Below are positions 36,265 through 45,197 of a stretch of 64,000 nucleotides of DNA, piece after piece. Source of the DNA: Streptococcus oralis (GTDB lineage Bacteria > Bacillota > Bacilli > Lactobacillales > Streptococcaceae); assembly GCF_001075875.1 (NCBI RefSeq), contig NZ_JUOS01000115.1:1-64000 (forward strand). Reading direction: 5' to 3'. Positions within the stretch are counted from its first letter, which is position 1. Each line of letters begins with the position of its first letter. The position numbers and the translations under genes were made by a program. The notes under the pieces are model-generated. The model was not told the origin of the DNA. It saw nothing but the letters and a program-made list of their open reading frames with translations, and did not search any database.

Positions 36265-37635
36265 ATGGAAGGAAGGGGTTTCTACAATGTAACTCTGGCG
36301 TTCTTACAGAGTATACTTGTTAGTTTTTTAGCTTATGTACTGATTGCAATTTCAGAAACTGATATTGTTTTAGATACAGTATTTGTCCTTTTTTTCCTTC
36401 ACTTTGCAGCCTTCTACATTAGTGGCTACGGTAAGGATTTTTTCAAACGAGGTCAGTATGTTGAACTAGTTGAAACGGTCAAATACATCCTCTTTTATGC
36501 CTTGTTAATTAGTTTTTCAAGTTTCTTCCTAAAAGAGAAATTTGTAATTTCTAGACGAGGAATGCTTTATCTACTTTCCTTGTATGGTGTTTTGAATTAT
36601 CTACTCAGTTTCTTTGTGAAGCGTTATTGGAAACCCTTTAACCACAATTTGAAGGGTAGTCGTAAGATTTTGTTGATCACAGCAACATCACGTACTGAAA
36701 AAGTACTGGACCGATTATTAACAGCTAACGATGTGCAAGGGGAACTGGTCGCAGTATCTGTTTTAGATAAGCCAGAATTCACTCATGATAAGATCCTTGT
36801 TGTACCAAGTGAGGAATTGCTTACCTACACGACGCATGAAGTAGTAGATGAAGTCTTTGTCAATCTTCCAAGTGAGGACTATGACATCGGGGCTATTATT
36901 TCTCAGTTTGAAACAATGGGAATTGCTGTAACAGTCAATCTCAATGCTTTCGATAAAAACTTAGGTCGCGATAAACAAATCCATGAGATGGCGGGCTTGA
37001 ATGTAGTGACATTTTCTACAAATTTTTACAAGTCGAGCCATGTGATTGCCAAACGCATCCTCGACATTTGTGGGGCCATTGTTGGATTGATCCTATGTGG
37101 GATTGCTAGCCTATTTTTAGTTCCTATGATTCGAAAAGATGGTGGGCCTGCAATTTTTTCACAAACTCGTGTCGGAAAAAATGGTCGTCACTTTACCTTT
37201 TATAAATTCCGCTCGATGCGAGTCGATGCAGAAGCGATCAAGGAACAGTTGATGGGTCAAAATACGATGCAAGGTGGTATGTTTAAGATCGATAACGATC
37301 CTCGAGTGACAAAGATTGGACAATTTATCCGAAAAACTAGCTTGGATGAATTGCCACAATTTTGGAATGTTTTGATTGGCGACATGAGTCTAGTCGGTAC
37401 GCGCCCACCAACTCTAGATGAGTACGAAAAATACACACCTGAACAAAAACGTCGTCTAAGCTTCAAACCTGGTATTACAGGTTTGTGGCAAATTAGTGGT
37501 CGAAGTGAAATTACAAACTTCGATGAGGTTGTTAAGTTGGATGTGGCTTATATCGATGATTGGACCATCTGGAAAGATTTTGAAATATTGCTAAAAACTG
37601 TAAAAGTTGTATTGATGAGAGATGGAGCGAAGTGA
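36265..37635 (+). CDS. wchA: Initiating sugar-1-phosphate transferase WchA type
   Basis: This 456-residue polyprenyl-phosphate hexose-1-phosphate transferase (cpsE) puts the first sugar, usually glucose 1-phosphate, on undecaprenyl phosphate. It has about four N-terminal membrane segments, a central Rossmann-like domain, another membrane segment (near 275), and the C-terminal catalytic domain with FYKFRSMRVDAE, TSLDELPQFWNVLIGDMSLV and PGITGLWQISGRSE. Length and C-terminus match WchA. Glucose as first sugar is inferred from the family. Confidence 0.92.
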   Translation: MEGRGFYNVTLAFLQSILVSFLAYVLIAISETDIVLDTVFVLFFLHFAAFYISGYGKDFFKRGQYVELVETVKYILFYALLISFSSFFLKEKFVISRRGMLYLLSLYGVLNYLLSFFVKRYWKPFNHNLKGSRKILLITATSRTEKVLDRLLTANDVQGELVAVSVLDKPEFTHDKILVVPSEELLTYTTHEVVDEVFVNLPSEDYDIGAIISQFETMGIAVTVNLNAFDKNLGRDKQIHEMAGLNVVTFSTNFYKSSHVIAKRILDICGAIVGLILCGIASLFLVPMIRKDGGPAIFSQTRVGKNGRHFTFYKFRSMRVDAEAIKEQLMGQNTMQGGMFKIDNDPRVTKIGQFIRKTSLDELPQFWNVLIGDMSLVGTRPPTLDEYEKYTPEQKRRLSFKPGITGLWQISGRSEITNFDEVVKLDVAYIDDWTIWKDFEILLKTVKVVLMRDGAK

Positions 37636-37639
37636 TTCT

Positions 37640-38425
37640 ATGAATAAAGTGAGAGAAATTCAATTAGGAGAGTTAACTCTTTTAGAAAGTTATATCGACC
37701 TTTGTAAAAGATATAATTTGCGTTATTACGCCTTGGGTGGTACATTACTCGGTGCCATTCGTCATAAAGGATTTATCCCATGGGATGATGATATGGATTT
37801 AGGAATGCCTAGAAAAGATTACGAAAAATTCTTGTCAATCTGTGAGAAAGAGCTTCCTGAAAGTGTTATTTTAAGACTTCACGATGATAATCTAGGTAAT
37901 ACTTCGATTATGGATACTTCAATTCAAATTCAATTTGGCAGTGAATGGTGTAGTCCTTTTATTGATATCTTTCCTTTAGATGGTTACCCAGAAGACGGAA
38001 TCCATTACTGGTTGCATACGAATAAAATAAAGTTCTATCGTGCCTTGTCTAAAATTTCTGTTATCAATCGTTTGCACGAGAGAGATAGAGGATCGTTTGA
38101 AAATGCGATTGTGAAAGTTTCAAGAGCCTTAAAATTAAATAAACTTTTAAACACTTCAAAAATTAACAAAAAATTACAAAGTATCATTAAACAATATGAT
38201 TACGAGACTAGTAGCATTGTCGGAAATGTCTTGGGTTCCTACCGCGAACGAGAACTCGCAAGAAAAGAAGTGTTTGGGGAACCGCAATTACTAGAGTTTG
38301 AAAACTTACAAATTAGTTGTCATGAGAATCCTGATGAATATTTGACAAAGATATATGGTGATTACATGCAACTTCCAAAAGAAGCTGAGCGTAAAGGTCA
38401 TTTTGAGTCTACGTGGGGAGATTAA
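37640..38425 (+). CDS. LicD-family phosphotransferase
   Basis: The protein has 261 residues from the ATG at 37640 (MNKVREIQLGEL), with GGAG upstream inside the wchA end; the ATG at 37622 is an alternative adding six residues. The LicD signature is LGGTLLGAIRHKGFIPWDDD followed by MDLGMPRKDYEKF. LicD enzymes transfer phosphocholine or other phospho-groups to surface glycans. In cps loci they often build phosphodiester-linked substituents. No choline activation genes are in the window, so the donor is not known. Confidence 0.85.
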   Translation: MNKVREIQLGELTLLESYIDLCKRYNLRYYALGGTLLGAIRHKGFIPWDDDMDLGMPRKDYEKFLSICEKELPESVILRLHDDNLGNTSIMDTSIQIQFGSEWCSPFIDIFPLDGYPEDGIHYWLHTNKIKFYRALSKISVINRLHERDRGSFENAIVKVSRALKLNKLLNTSKINKKLQSIIKQYDYETSSIVGNVLGSYRERELARKEVFGEPQLLEFENLQISCHENPDEYLTKIYGDYMQLPKEAERKGHFESTWGD

Positions 38426-38426
38426 A

Positions 38427-39167
38427 TTGAATAGTTTTGAATTAATGGGGGTCAGAGTTGACCCCTTAACAATGGACGAAACTGTCCAAGCTGTTGAAAA
38501 ATTTGTTATTGAACAACGTTCGCTCCACTTAATGGGAGTGAATGCAGATAAAATAAATCAATGCCAAACAGATGAATCGATTAAAAAGATAGTGAATGAT
38601 TCTGAAATCATTAACGCAGATGGAGCCTCGGTTGTTCTTGCTTCTCGTTTCTTGGGTTATCAAGTGCCAGAACGAGTCGCTGGGATTGATTTGATGCAAA
38701 GATTGCTCCAATTAGCTAATGAAAAATCTTATTCGGTTTACTTTTTTGGTGCCAAAGAAGAAGTCTTAATAGATATGCTAGAAATCTTTAAGAAGGATTA
38801 CCCGAACTTACGAGTTGTCGGACATCGAAACGGTTATTTTTCTGAGCAAGATGAGTACAGTATTCAGGAAGACATTCGAGCGAAAAATCCTGATTTTGTC
38901 TTTGTGGGGATTACTTCTCCTAAGAAAGAATACATCATTCAAAAATTTATGGATCATGGTGTGAATTCTGTATTTATGGGAGTCGGAGGTAGCTTTGACG
39001 TCCTATCTGGCCATATCAAACGTGCACCCCTCTGGATGCAAAACGCACATCTAGAGTGGTTGTTCCGAGTGGCAAATGAACCTAAACGTCTTTTTAAACG
39101 TTATTTCGTAGGAAATGCCACCTTTATTAAGCGAGTTTTAGATGAAAAACGAAAATCAAAAAAATAA
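38427..39167 (+). CDS. WecG/TagA/CpsF-family glycosyltransferase
   Basis: The protein has 246 residues from a TTG at 38427 (encoding LNSFELMG), which is directly behind GGGGAG at good spacing; the in-frame ATG at 38355 lies inside licD and lacks a site. GT26-family motifs are visible: INADGASVVLASR (near 58), ERVAGIDLM (near 78), YFFGAKEEV (near 100), FVGITSPKKE (near 155) and GVGGSFDVLSGHIKRAP (near 180). Family members transfer ManNAc or ManNAcA. The nearby UDP-GlcNAc 2-epimerase would supply UDP-ManNAc, so this is probably a ManNAc transferase. Confidence 0.85.
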   Translation: MNSFELMGVRVDPLTMDETVQAVEKFVIEQRSLHLMGVNADKINQCQTDESIKKIVNDSEIINADGASVVLASRFLGYQVPERVAGIDLMQRLLQLANEKSYSVYFFGAKEEVLIDMLEIFKKDYPNLRVVGHRNGYFSEQDEYSIQEDIRAKNPDFVFVGITSPKKEYIIQKFMDHGVNSVFMGVGGSFDVLSGHIKRAPLWMQNAHLEWLFRVANEPKRLFKRYFVGNATFIKRVLDEKRKSKK

Positions 39168-40227
39168 CATTTTACACATCTCACGTACCATGGATATCGG
39201 TGGTGCAGAGCGGATAGTTTATCAGTTAAGCTCGGACCTGAAAGATGAGTTTGATAGTGTTCATGTGGCGTCTACTGGTGGGCTTTGGGAGAGCGAACTA
39301 GCTGCTCAAGGGATTCAACATCATAAAATTTTAGATATCGATAGTAAAAATCCCGTGACAGTATTAAAACTTTTAAGTAGTATCCGCCAAATAATCAAAA
39401 AGAATGATATTTCAATAGTCCACACTCACCATCGTATGGCTGCTTTTTATATCCGTTTATTAAAACTTGTTCATCCAAAATTGATACACGTTTATACAGC
39501 CCACAATGTCTTTAAAGATAAATTGCCTCTATATAGATTTGCTTTAAAAAATGCCAAAAGTGTAGCAGTAGGAGAAGCAGTAAATAAAAACCTAAAAGAA
39601 GACGTAGGCATTACTAATAGCAGGATTATTTATAATGGAGTCGTCTTAAAAGAAACGGATGTTCAGGTCGATGAGATTATTAGTTATAGTGGGATTAAAC
39701 TTGGCTGTATAGCTAGATTGTCTGAACAAAAAGGTTTGACTTATCTTATTGAAGCTATGTATCTACTGACCGTTAAGGATATTCGGTTGTTTATCGTTGG
39801 TGAAGGCGAGCTTCGAGAAGAATTGGAAAACAAGGTTAAAGAGCTACAACTTCAAGATTCGGTAACTTTTTTAGGATATCGGAAGGATATTGTAGAATGT
39901 GTTAATAGTTTTGATTTTTGTGTTTTGCCTTCAGTATTTGAAGGATTTGGCTTAGTTGCTATTGAGGCATTTATGAATAGCAAAACCTTAGTTGCGACGG
40001 ATATACCGGGATTAAACGAAGTTGTTACAAGTGAAAATGGGATTCTAGTTCCAGCAAAAGACCCTGCTGCTCTGGCATCTGCTATTGATAAATTATCTAC
40101 AGATGCAACATTAAGACAGGAACTTGCTAGCCAAGGAAAGAAAGACTATGAAAACAAATTTAGTTATCCTTTGTTTTTGGAGAGCTATCGGGAATTGTAT
40201 AGAGAACTAAAGGGAGAACAAAAATGA
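39142..40227 (+). CDS. GT4-family glycosyltransferase
   Basis: This 361-residue protein has a GT-B fold. The N-terminal domain starts ILHISRTMDIGGAERIVYQL, a typical acceptor-side glycine-rich loop. The C-terminal domain has the GT4 features LSEQKGLTYLIEAM (near 190) and the E-x7-E motif FEGFGLVAIEAF (near 274). It overlaps the previous gene by 26 bases. The sugar transferred is not predictable. Confidence 0.88.
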   Translation: MKNENQKNNILHISRTMDIGGAERIVYQLSSDLKDEFDSVHVASTGGLWESELAAQGIQHHKILDIDSKNPVTVLKLLSSIRQIIKKNDISIVHTHHRMAAFYIRLLKLVHPKLIHVYTAHNVFKDKLPLYRFALKNAKSVAVGEAVNKNLKEDVGITNSRIIYNGVVLKETDVQVDEIISYSGIKLGCIARLSEQKGLTYLIEAMYLLTVKDIRLFIVGEGELREELENKVKELQLQDSVTFLGYRKDIVECVNSFDFCVLPSVFEGFGLVAIEAFMNSKTLVATDIPGLNEVVTSENGILVPAKDPAALASAIDKLSTDATLRQELASQGKKDYENKFSYPLFLESYRELYRELKGEQK

Positions 40228-41312
40228 AAAAAGTCATGCTAGTTTTTGGGACGCGTCCAGAAGCAATCAAAATGTGTCCTTTGGTAAATGAGTTGAAAAA
40301 AAATGACTCCATCAAGACTGTCGTCTGTGTGACAGGTCAACATAAGGAGATGTTAGAGCAGGTTTTAGATGTATTTAAGGTCGTTCCTGATTATGATTTA
40401 GGGATTATGAAAGCTAATCAGACCTTATTTACAATTACGACTAGTATTTTAGATAAGATTCAAGCTGTACTTGAACAAGAAAAACCTGATATTGTTCTTG
40501 TCCACGGGGATACCAGCACAACATTTGCTACAGCTTTAGCTGCCTTTTACATGGGCATCAAAGTTGGACATGTGGAAGCAGGATTACGAACTTATAATCT
40601 TCAAAGTCCATTTCCTGAGGAGTTTAATCGTCAAACGACATCTATTATAGCGGATTACCATTTTGCACCGACAGAAGTTGCAAAGGAAAATCTTCTAAAA
40701 GAGGGAAGAGAGAATATTTTTGTAACGGGTAATACGGTTATTGATGCTTTAAAGACAACTGTTCAGGATAATTACAATCATCCAATTTTAGAGTGGGCTA
40801 AGGACAGTAAATTGATTATGTTGACAGCTCACAGACGTGAAAATCTTGGGCGACCAATGGAAAATATGTTTAATGCTGTTAATCGTATTTTAAATGAATT
40901 TGAGGATGTTAAAGTTGTTTACCCAATTCATAAAAACCCTAAGGTTCGTGAGCTGGCAAGTAAAGTATTTGGTGACAATGAACGTATGAAAATTATTGAA
41001 CCTTTAGAGGTCATTGATTTCCATAATTTTATGAACCAAAGCTACATGATTTTAACAGATTCTGGTGGAGTTCAGGAAGAAGCTCCATCATTAGGAAAAC
41101 CTGTTTTAGTCATGCGTGACACAACAGAGCGTCCAGAGGGGATTGCTGCTGGAACATTAAAACTAGTGGGTACGGATGAAGAAAATATTTACTCTAATTT
41201 TAAACTTCTTTTAGAAAACCAAACAGAATATAACAAGATGAGTAAGGCTAGCAACCCATACGGAGATGGAAAAGCTTGTGAAAGAATCGTCGATATTATT
41301 TTGGAAGGATAG
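40224..41312 (+). CDS. mnaA: UDP-N-acetylglucosamine 2-epimerase
   Basis: This 362-residue non-hydrolysing epimerase converts UDP-GlcNAc to UDP-ManNAc. It shows FGTRPEAIKMCPLV at the N-terminus, HGDTSTTFATALAAF (near 95), HVEAGLRTYN (near 115), TAHRRENLG (near 205) and LTDSGGVQEEAPSLGKP (near 275). It overlaps the GT4 gene by four bases (ATGA). Its presence inside the operon next to a TagA/WecG-type transferase supports ManNAc in the repeat unit. Confidence 0.95.
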   Translation: MKKVMLVFGTRPEAIKMCPLVNELKKNDSIKTVVCVTGQHKEMLEQVLDVFKVVPDYDLGIMKANQTLFTITTSILDKIQAVLEQEKPDIVLVHGDTSTTFATALAAFYMGIKVGHVEAGLRTYNLQSPFPEEFNRQTTSIIADYHFAPTEVAKENLLKEGRENIFVTGNTVIDALKTTVQDNYNHPILEWAKDSKLIMLTAHRRENLGRPMENMFNAVNRILNEFEDVKVVYPIHKNPKVRELASKVFGDNERMKIIEPLEVIDFHNFMNQSYMILTDSGGVQEEAPSLGKPVLVMRDTTERPEGIAAGTLKLVGTDEENIYSNFKLLLENQTEYNKMSKASNPYGDGKACERIVDIILEG

Positions 41313-41317
41313 GGATA

Positions 41318-42283
41318 ATGGATAAGGTTTCTATTATTGTACCAGTGTACAATGTCGAAGATTGCTTAAGCTATTGTGTAGACAGTCTACGACAACAGAC
41401 CTATAAAAATATAGAAATCATACTGGTAGACGATGGTTCTGCAGATTCTTCAGGAGAAATTTGTGACCAATATGCTCAGGAAGATGAGCGTATTAAGGTA
41501 CTTCATATTGATAATGGAGGACAATCTCGTGCCAGAAATATTGGAGTCCAAGCATCATCTTCTGAATGGATTATGTTTTTAGATTCTGATGATTATTACG
41601 ATTTGAAAGCCGTCGAGTATTTAGTTGCTTTGAGAGATAAATACGCAGTCGATTTAGTCGTCACGTCAATTGTTGAAGTACGAACTTATCAATCAGAATT
41701 GAATACTGACGACATTTCTCTCGAAAATAGTGAGAAATTAGATCGTTATACAGGCCTTGTTCGTATGTTTTACGGAAATAGTGTTGGAACACATCCAGGT
41801 GGTAAACTCTATAAGAAAGAGATTTTACTTCAGTATCCTTATCCAGAGGGAATGATATACGAAGATTTAGCGATGGCTTACGAGCATATTCATTACTGTG
41901 CTGAAATTGCGGTTGGGTATAGAAGTGTTTATAAATACTACCGACGTATGGGCAGTACTGTTAATTCGAAGTACAGTGAACGTCTCTTGAATTTTTACAA
42001 GGCGATGGAATGGAATAGAAGTTATATCGAACGAGACTATCCTAATGATAAGGAAATGAGAAGAGCTTTAAATGTCCGCTACGTCTTTAATGGTCTACAT
42101 GTTGTACATGCTATGCTCAGTTCAAATATGTATTCGGATGTCAATAAAATCGGAAAAGAATACACTAGATACTTCAGCGATATTATTCCTAATCCAAATA
42201 TAACAGGGAAAAATAAAGTGAAATATTTGTTATTGCTACTATCACCAAGATTATATAAAAAAATTAGAGGAAAGATTGGTTAG
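41318..42283 (+). CDS. GT2-family glycosyltransferase
   Basis: This 321-residue GT-A enzyme has the classical start VSIIVPVYNVEDCLSYCVDS, then QTYKNIEIILVDDGSADSSG with the nucleotide-binding DD, and FLDSDDYY with the metal-binding DxD. The C-terminal part includes a basic segment before the stop, which may associate with the membrane. Sugar specificity is not predictable. Confidence 0.9.
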   Translation: MDKVSIIVPVYNVEDCLSYCVDSLRQQTYKNIEIILVDDGSADSSGEICDQYAQEDERIKVLHIDNGGQSRARNIGVQASSSEWIMFLDSDDYYDLKAVEYLVALRDKYAVDLVVTSIVEVRTYQSELNTDDISLENSEKLDRYTGLVRMFYGNSVGTHPGGKLYKKEILLQYPYPEGMIYEDLAMAYEHIHYCAEIAVGYRSVYKYYRRMGSTVNSKYSERLLNFYKAMEWNRSYIERDYPNDKEMRRALNVRYVFNGLHVVHAMLSSNMYSDVNKIGKEYTRYFSDIIPNPNITGKNKVKYLLLLLSPRLYKKIRGKIG

Positions 42284-42289
42284 AAACTT

Positions 42290-43705
42290 ATGAAAGTCTT
42301 AAAAAACTATGCGTATAATCTTTCCTATCAACTTCTAGTGATAATTCTTCCTATTATAACGACACCTTATGTAACAAGGGTGTTTAGTTCAACTGATTTA
42401 GGAACTTATGGTTACTTCAATTCCATTGTTACCTACTTTATTCTTTTAGCTACTTTAGGTGTTGCTAACTATGGAACAAAAGAAATTTCAGGTCATAGGA
42501 AGGATATCTGGAAGAATTTTTGGGGCATATACACCTTGCAACTTAGTGCCACTATCCTTTCGATCACCTTATATATTATCATGTGTCTCTCCTTTCAATT
42601 TATGCAGAATCCTGTTGCTTATATATTGGGATTGGGTTTGGTATCTAAGGGGATGGATATTTCTTGGTTATTTCAAGGGTTAGAGGATTTTCGTAAGATA
42701 ACAGTTAGAAATATTACTGTCAAACTTGTAGGTGTTATTTCGATTTTCTTGTTTGTAAAATCAGCAAATGATTTATATTTATATGTTTTTTTGTTGACTA
42801 TATTTGAGCTGCTGGGGCAGTTGAGTATGTGGTTGCCAGCAAGGGAATTTATTGGTAAGCCTCATTTTGATTTATTATATGCAAAGCACCATCTAAAGCC
42901 TGTAATTTTGCTATTTCTACCGCAGATTGCTATTTCGCTATATGTTACTTTGGATCGTACTATGCTAGGAGCGTTATCCTCAACTAAAGACGTCGGAATT
43001 TATGACCAAGCCTTAAAATTAGTCAATATTTTGCTTACACTAGTGACTTCGCTAGGAAGCGTGATGCTTCCTCGTGTTGCCAATCTCCTATCAACTGGAG
43101 ATCACAAGGCTGTAAACAAAATGCACGAGACGTCCTTCTTGATATATAATTTAGTCATTTTTCCTATCATTGCAGGGATGTTAATTGTTAATGACGATTT
43201 CGTGCAATTTTTCTTAGGACAGGATTTCCAAGATGCTAAGTATGCGATAGCAATTATGATTTTTAGAATGTTCTTTATTGGCTGGACAAATATTATGGGT
43301 ATTCAAATCTTGATTCCACATAATAAAAATAAAGAATTTATGATTTCGACAACTATTCCAGCTATTGTGAGTGTCGGTCTGAATTTATTATTACTACCTA
43401 AATTAGGTTACATCGGAGCAGCAATTGTTTCTGTATTAACAGAAGCCTTAGTATGGGCTATTCAACTATATTTTACAAGAAACTATTTAAAGGAAGTGCC
43501 TCTTCTTGCTTCGACATTTAAAATTATAGGAGCATCGGCTCTTATGTACGGTGTATTACTCGTGGTCAAAACTACAGTAAATATTACACCTGCTGTAAAT
43601 GTTATGGTATTTGCTACAATAGGAGCGGTACTTTACATTTCTCAAATACTATTCTTAAAGGTTATTAGTCCAAAAGAGTTGAAAAAGCAGTTATCTAATG
43701 AGTAA
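42290..43705 (+). CDS. wzx: Repeat-unit flippase Wzx
   Basis: This 471-residue membrane protein of the MATE/MVF polysaccharide-exporter type has about 12-14 hydrophobic segments. The N-terminus NYAYNLSYQLLVIILPIITTPYV is characteristic of Wzx proteins of Gram-positive loci. It should move the lipid-linked repeat unit across the membrane before polymerisation. It starts six bases after the GT2 gene. Confidence 0.9.
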   Translation: MKVLKNYAYNLSYQLLVIILPIITTPYVTRVFSSTDLGTYGYFNSIVTYFILLATLGVANYGTKEISGHRKDIWKNFWGIYTLQLSATILSITLYIIMCLSFQFMQNPVAYILGLGLVSKGMDISWLFQGLEDFRKITVRNITVKLVGVISIFLFVKSANDLYLYVFLLTIFELLGQLSMWLPAREFIGKPHFDLLYAKHHLKPVILLFLPQIAISLYVTLDRTMLGALSSTKDVGIYDQALKLVNILLTLVTSLGSVMLPRVANLLSTGDHKAVNKMHETSFLIYNLVIFPIIAGMLIVNDDFVQFFLGQDFQDAKYAIAIMIFRMFFIGWTNIMGIQILIPHNKNKEFMISTTIPAIVSVGLNLLLLPKLGYIGAAIVSVLTEALVWAIQLYFTRNYLKEVPLLASTFKIIGASALMYGVLLVVKTTVNITPAVNVMVFATIGAVLYISQILFLKVISPKELKKQLSNE

Positions 43706-43920
43706 AATTTTATAGAATAAATACGAAATTTTGGTGACTTATAGCCTTGTTGCAAAAATAGAACTCTTTTGTGGATTAAATTGCTTTGATTGATTAAATA
43801 GTTAGGAAAGGGAGGATGGAAGAGTATAAGTGGACTAGAAGTTTAAAGAAATAATATTATTTTCATTCAATTCGAAATTTTTTCTATCTAGTTCACCCTA
43901 TATTATTCTTTTTCAAAAAA
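43706..43920. other. AT-rich gap between wzx and wzy
   Basis: This 215-base gap is unusual in an otherwise tightly packed operon. GGGAGG occurs at 43809-43814 but is not followed by a long ORF. CTTGTTGCAAAAATAGAACTC at 43746-43766 resembles an IS border but no pair is found. It is probably a recombination or insertion scar. Confidence 0.4.
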
Positions 43921-45069
43921 ATGATAAAAATTAAATTTGAAAACCTACTAGTCAGCATTGTTGTATCTATTGTGGTGTTTTTTAATACTATATCTACTAC
44001 TATGCTAGATAGGACTTTTTTTCAAGTCAAAGTAAATTTTCTATTTTTAGTTGTATTGCTTTTAGGGCTTCGTTTTTTGTATAAGATGCGTATCTCATAC
44101 AAATATCTTTTACTTTCGATTTTTTTATTAATTTCGGGGGTATTAGTGTATTTTCAAACGAATAGGCTTAATTTTCTTGTCTATTCAATGCTACTTGTCT
44201 TCTTGGTTAATGTAGATATTAAAGTGGTGTTGAAGAACTATGTAGTTGTGGTTGGAATCCTTGTAGTAGCAGTTTTTCTTTTATCACTCGTTGGTATGGT
44301 CCCTAACTTGCAATATAATCGTGCGGGTGTTATTCGAAATTCGTTTGGGTTTATTTATCCAACGGACTTTGCATCACATTGTTTCTATCTATTTTTAGCA
44401 ATTTCTTATCTTTTAAAAGATAAATTTATTTGGACCAGATCTCTGTTTGGTGTATTGCTATCAGCTTTTATTATAAAATACTGTGATGCACGTTTAAATG
44501 CTTTGTCTATTCTCTTAGCAACGATAATATTTGTATATTTTTACTTTACTAAAGAGAAAAAATATAGATTGTATTCTATTTTACCCTTTTCATCAATTAT
44601 ATTTTCAGGACTAATTTTATATTTGACATACTACTTTTCATGGTCTTCTCAGTTTTTTGTTTCGATAAATAAACTTATTACTGGTAGACTTTCTTTGGGG
44701 AAAAATGCATTCAATTCTTATGAATTACATTTATTTGGGACAAGAAACGTTCAATTTATCGGATCAGGTGGAAAAACAGAATCTGTAATAGGGTATAACT
44801 ATGTAGATTCCTCTTATGTGCAGATGTTGTTTACATATGGAATAGTGCCTGTAGTCCTATTGATAATAATTTATGTTATCGCCTCAAGAAAACAGTATAA
44901 GGATGGTCAATATTTATTAGTTGCGATTTTATCATTGATTGCTTTTAACTGTATGATTGAAGCCTTTTGGTTTGTTCCTACATATAATATATTCATGTTT
45001 TTACTATTTACAACAAATACTTTTAGTAAAAAAGAATCGAATGATATTACTAAATTAAATGCTACCTAG
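43921..45069 (+). CDS. wzy: Polysaccharide polymerase Wzy
   Basis: This 382-residue protein is almost entirely hydrophobic with about ten membrane segments and a larger extracellular loop (about residues 250-290, GKNAFNSYELHLFGTRNVQF). That layout is typical for Wzy repeat-unit polymerases, which show little sequence conservation. It is markedly more AT-rich than its neighbours. No ribosome binding site is visible before the ATG at 43921, so the exact start is uncertain. The assignment rests on topology and on being the only polymerase candidate in the operon. Confidence 0.75.
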   Translation: MIKIKFENLLVSIVVSIVVFFNTISTTMLDRTFFQVKVNFLFLVVLLLGLRFLYKMRISYKYLLLSIFLLISGVLVYFQTNRLNFLVYSMLLVFLVNVDIKVVLKNYVVVVGILVVAVFLLSLVGMVPNLQYNRAGVIRNSFGFIYPTDFASHCFYLFLAISYLLKDKFIWTRSLFGVLLSAFIIKYCDARLNALSILLATIIFVYFYFTKEKKYRLYSILPFSSIIFSGLILYLTYYFSWSSQFFVSINKLITGRLSLGKNAFNSYELHLFGTRNVQFIGSGGKTESVIGYNYVDSSYVQMLFTYGIVPVVLLIIIYVIASRKQYKDGQYLLVAILSLIAFNCMIEAFWFVPTYNIFMFLLFTTNTFSKKESNDITKLNAT

Positions 45070-45101
45070 TTCTAGTACTAGACTTTAGGAGGCTCTAATA
45101 G

Positions 45102-45185
45102 ATGCTAAGAGTTCTTTCTAAGAAAGAAAAAATAAAGTTTGCTGGCCCGGAGTCAGCATTAATAAGAAATTGTAGAGTTCATTAA
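45102..45185 (+). pseudogene. 27-codon stub, possibly a truncated acyltransferase start
   Basis: A strong AGGAGG (45087-45092) stands nine bases before this ATG. The ORF reads MLRVLSKKEKIKFAGPES, continues with ALIRNCRVH and then stops. The pattern of a basic start followed by a residue series like IRNCRVH resembles the beginning of hexapeptide-repeat acyltransferases that modify polysaccharides. No downstream part of such a gene is present before glf at 45198. A short functional peptide is the alternative. Confidence 0.35.
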
Positions 45186-45197
45186 CGGAGTTTTAAT

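Noticed and set aside
38355-38426. N-terminal extension of the TagA-type transferase
   Set aside because: It is the out-of-frame reading of the licD end, and the family starts at residues encoded from 38427.
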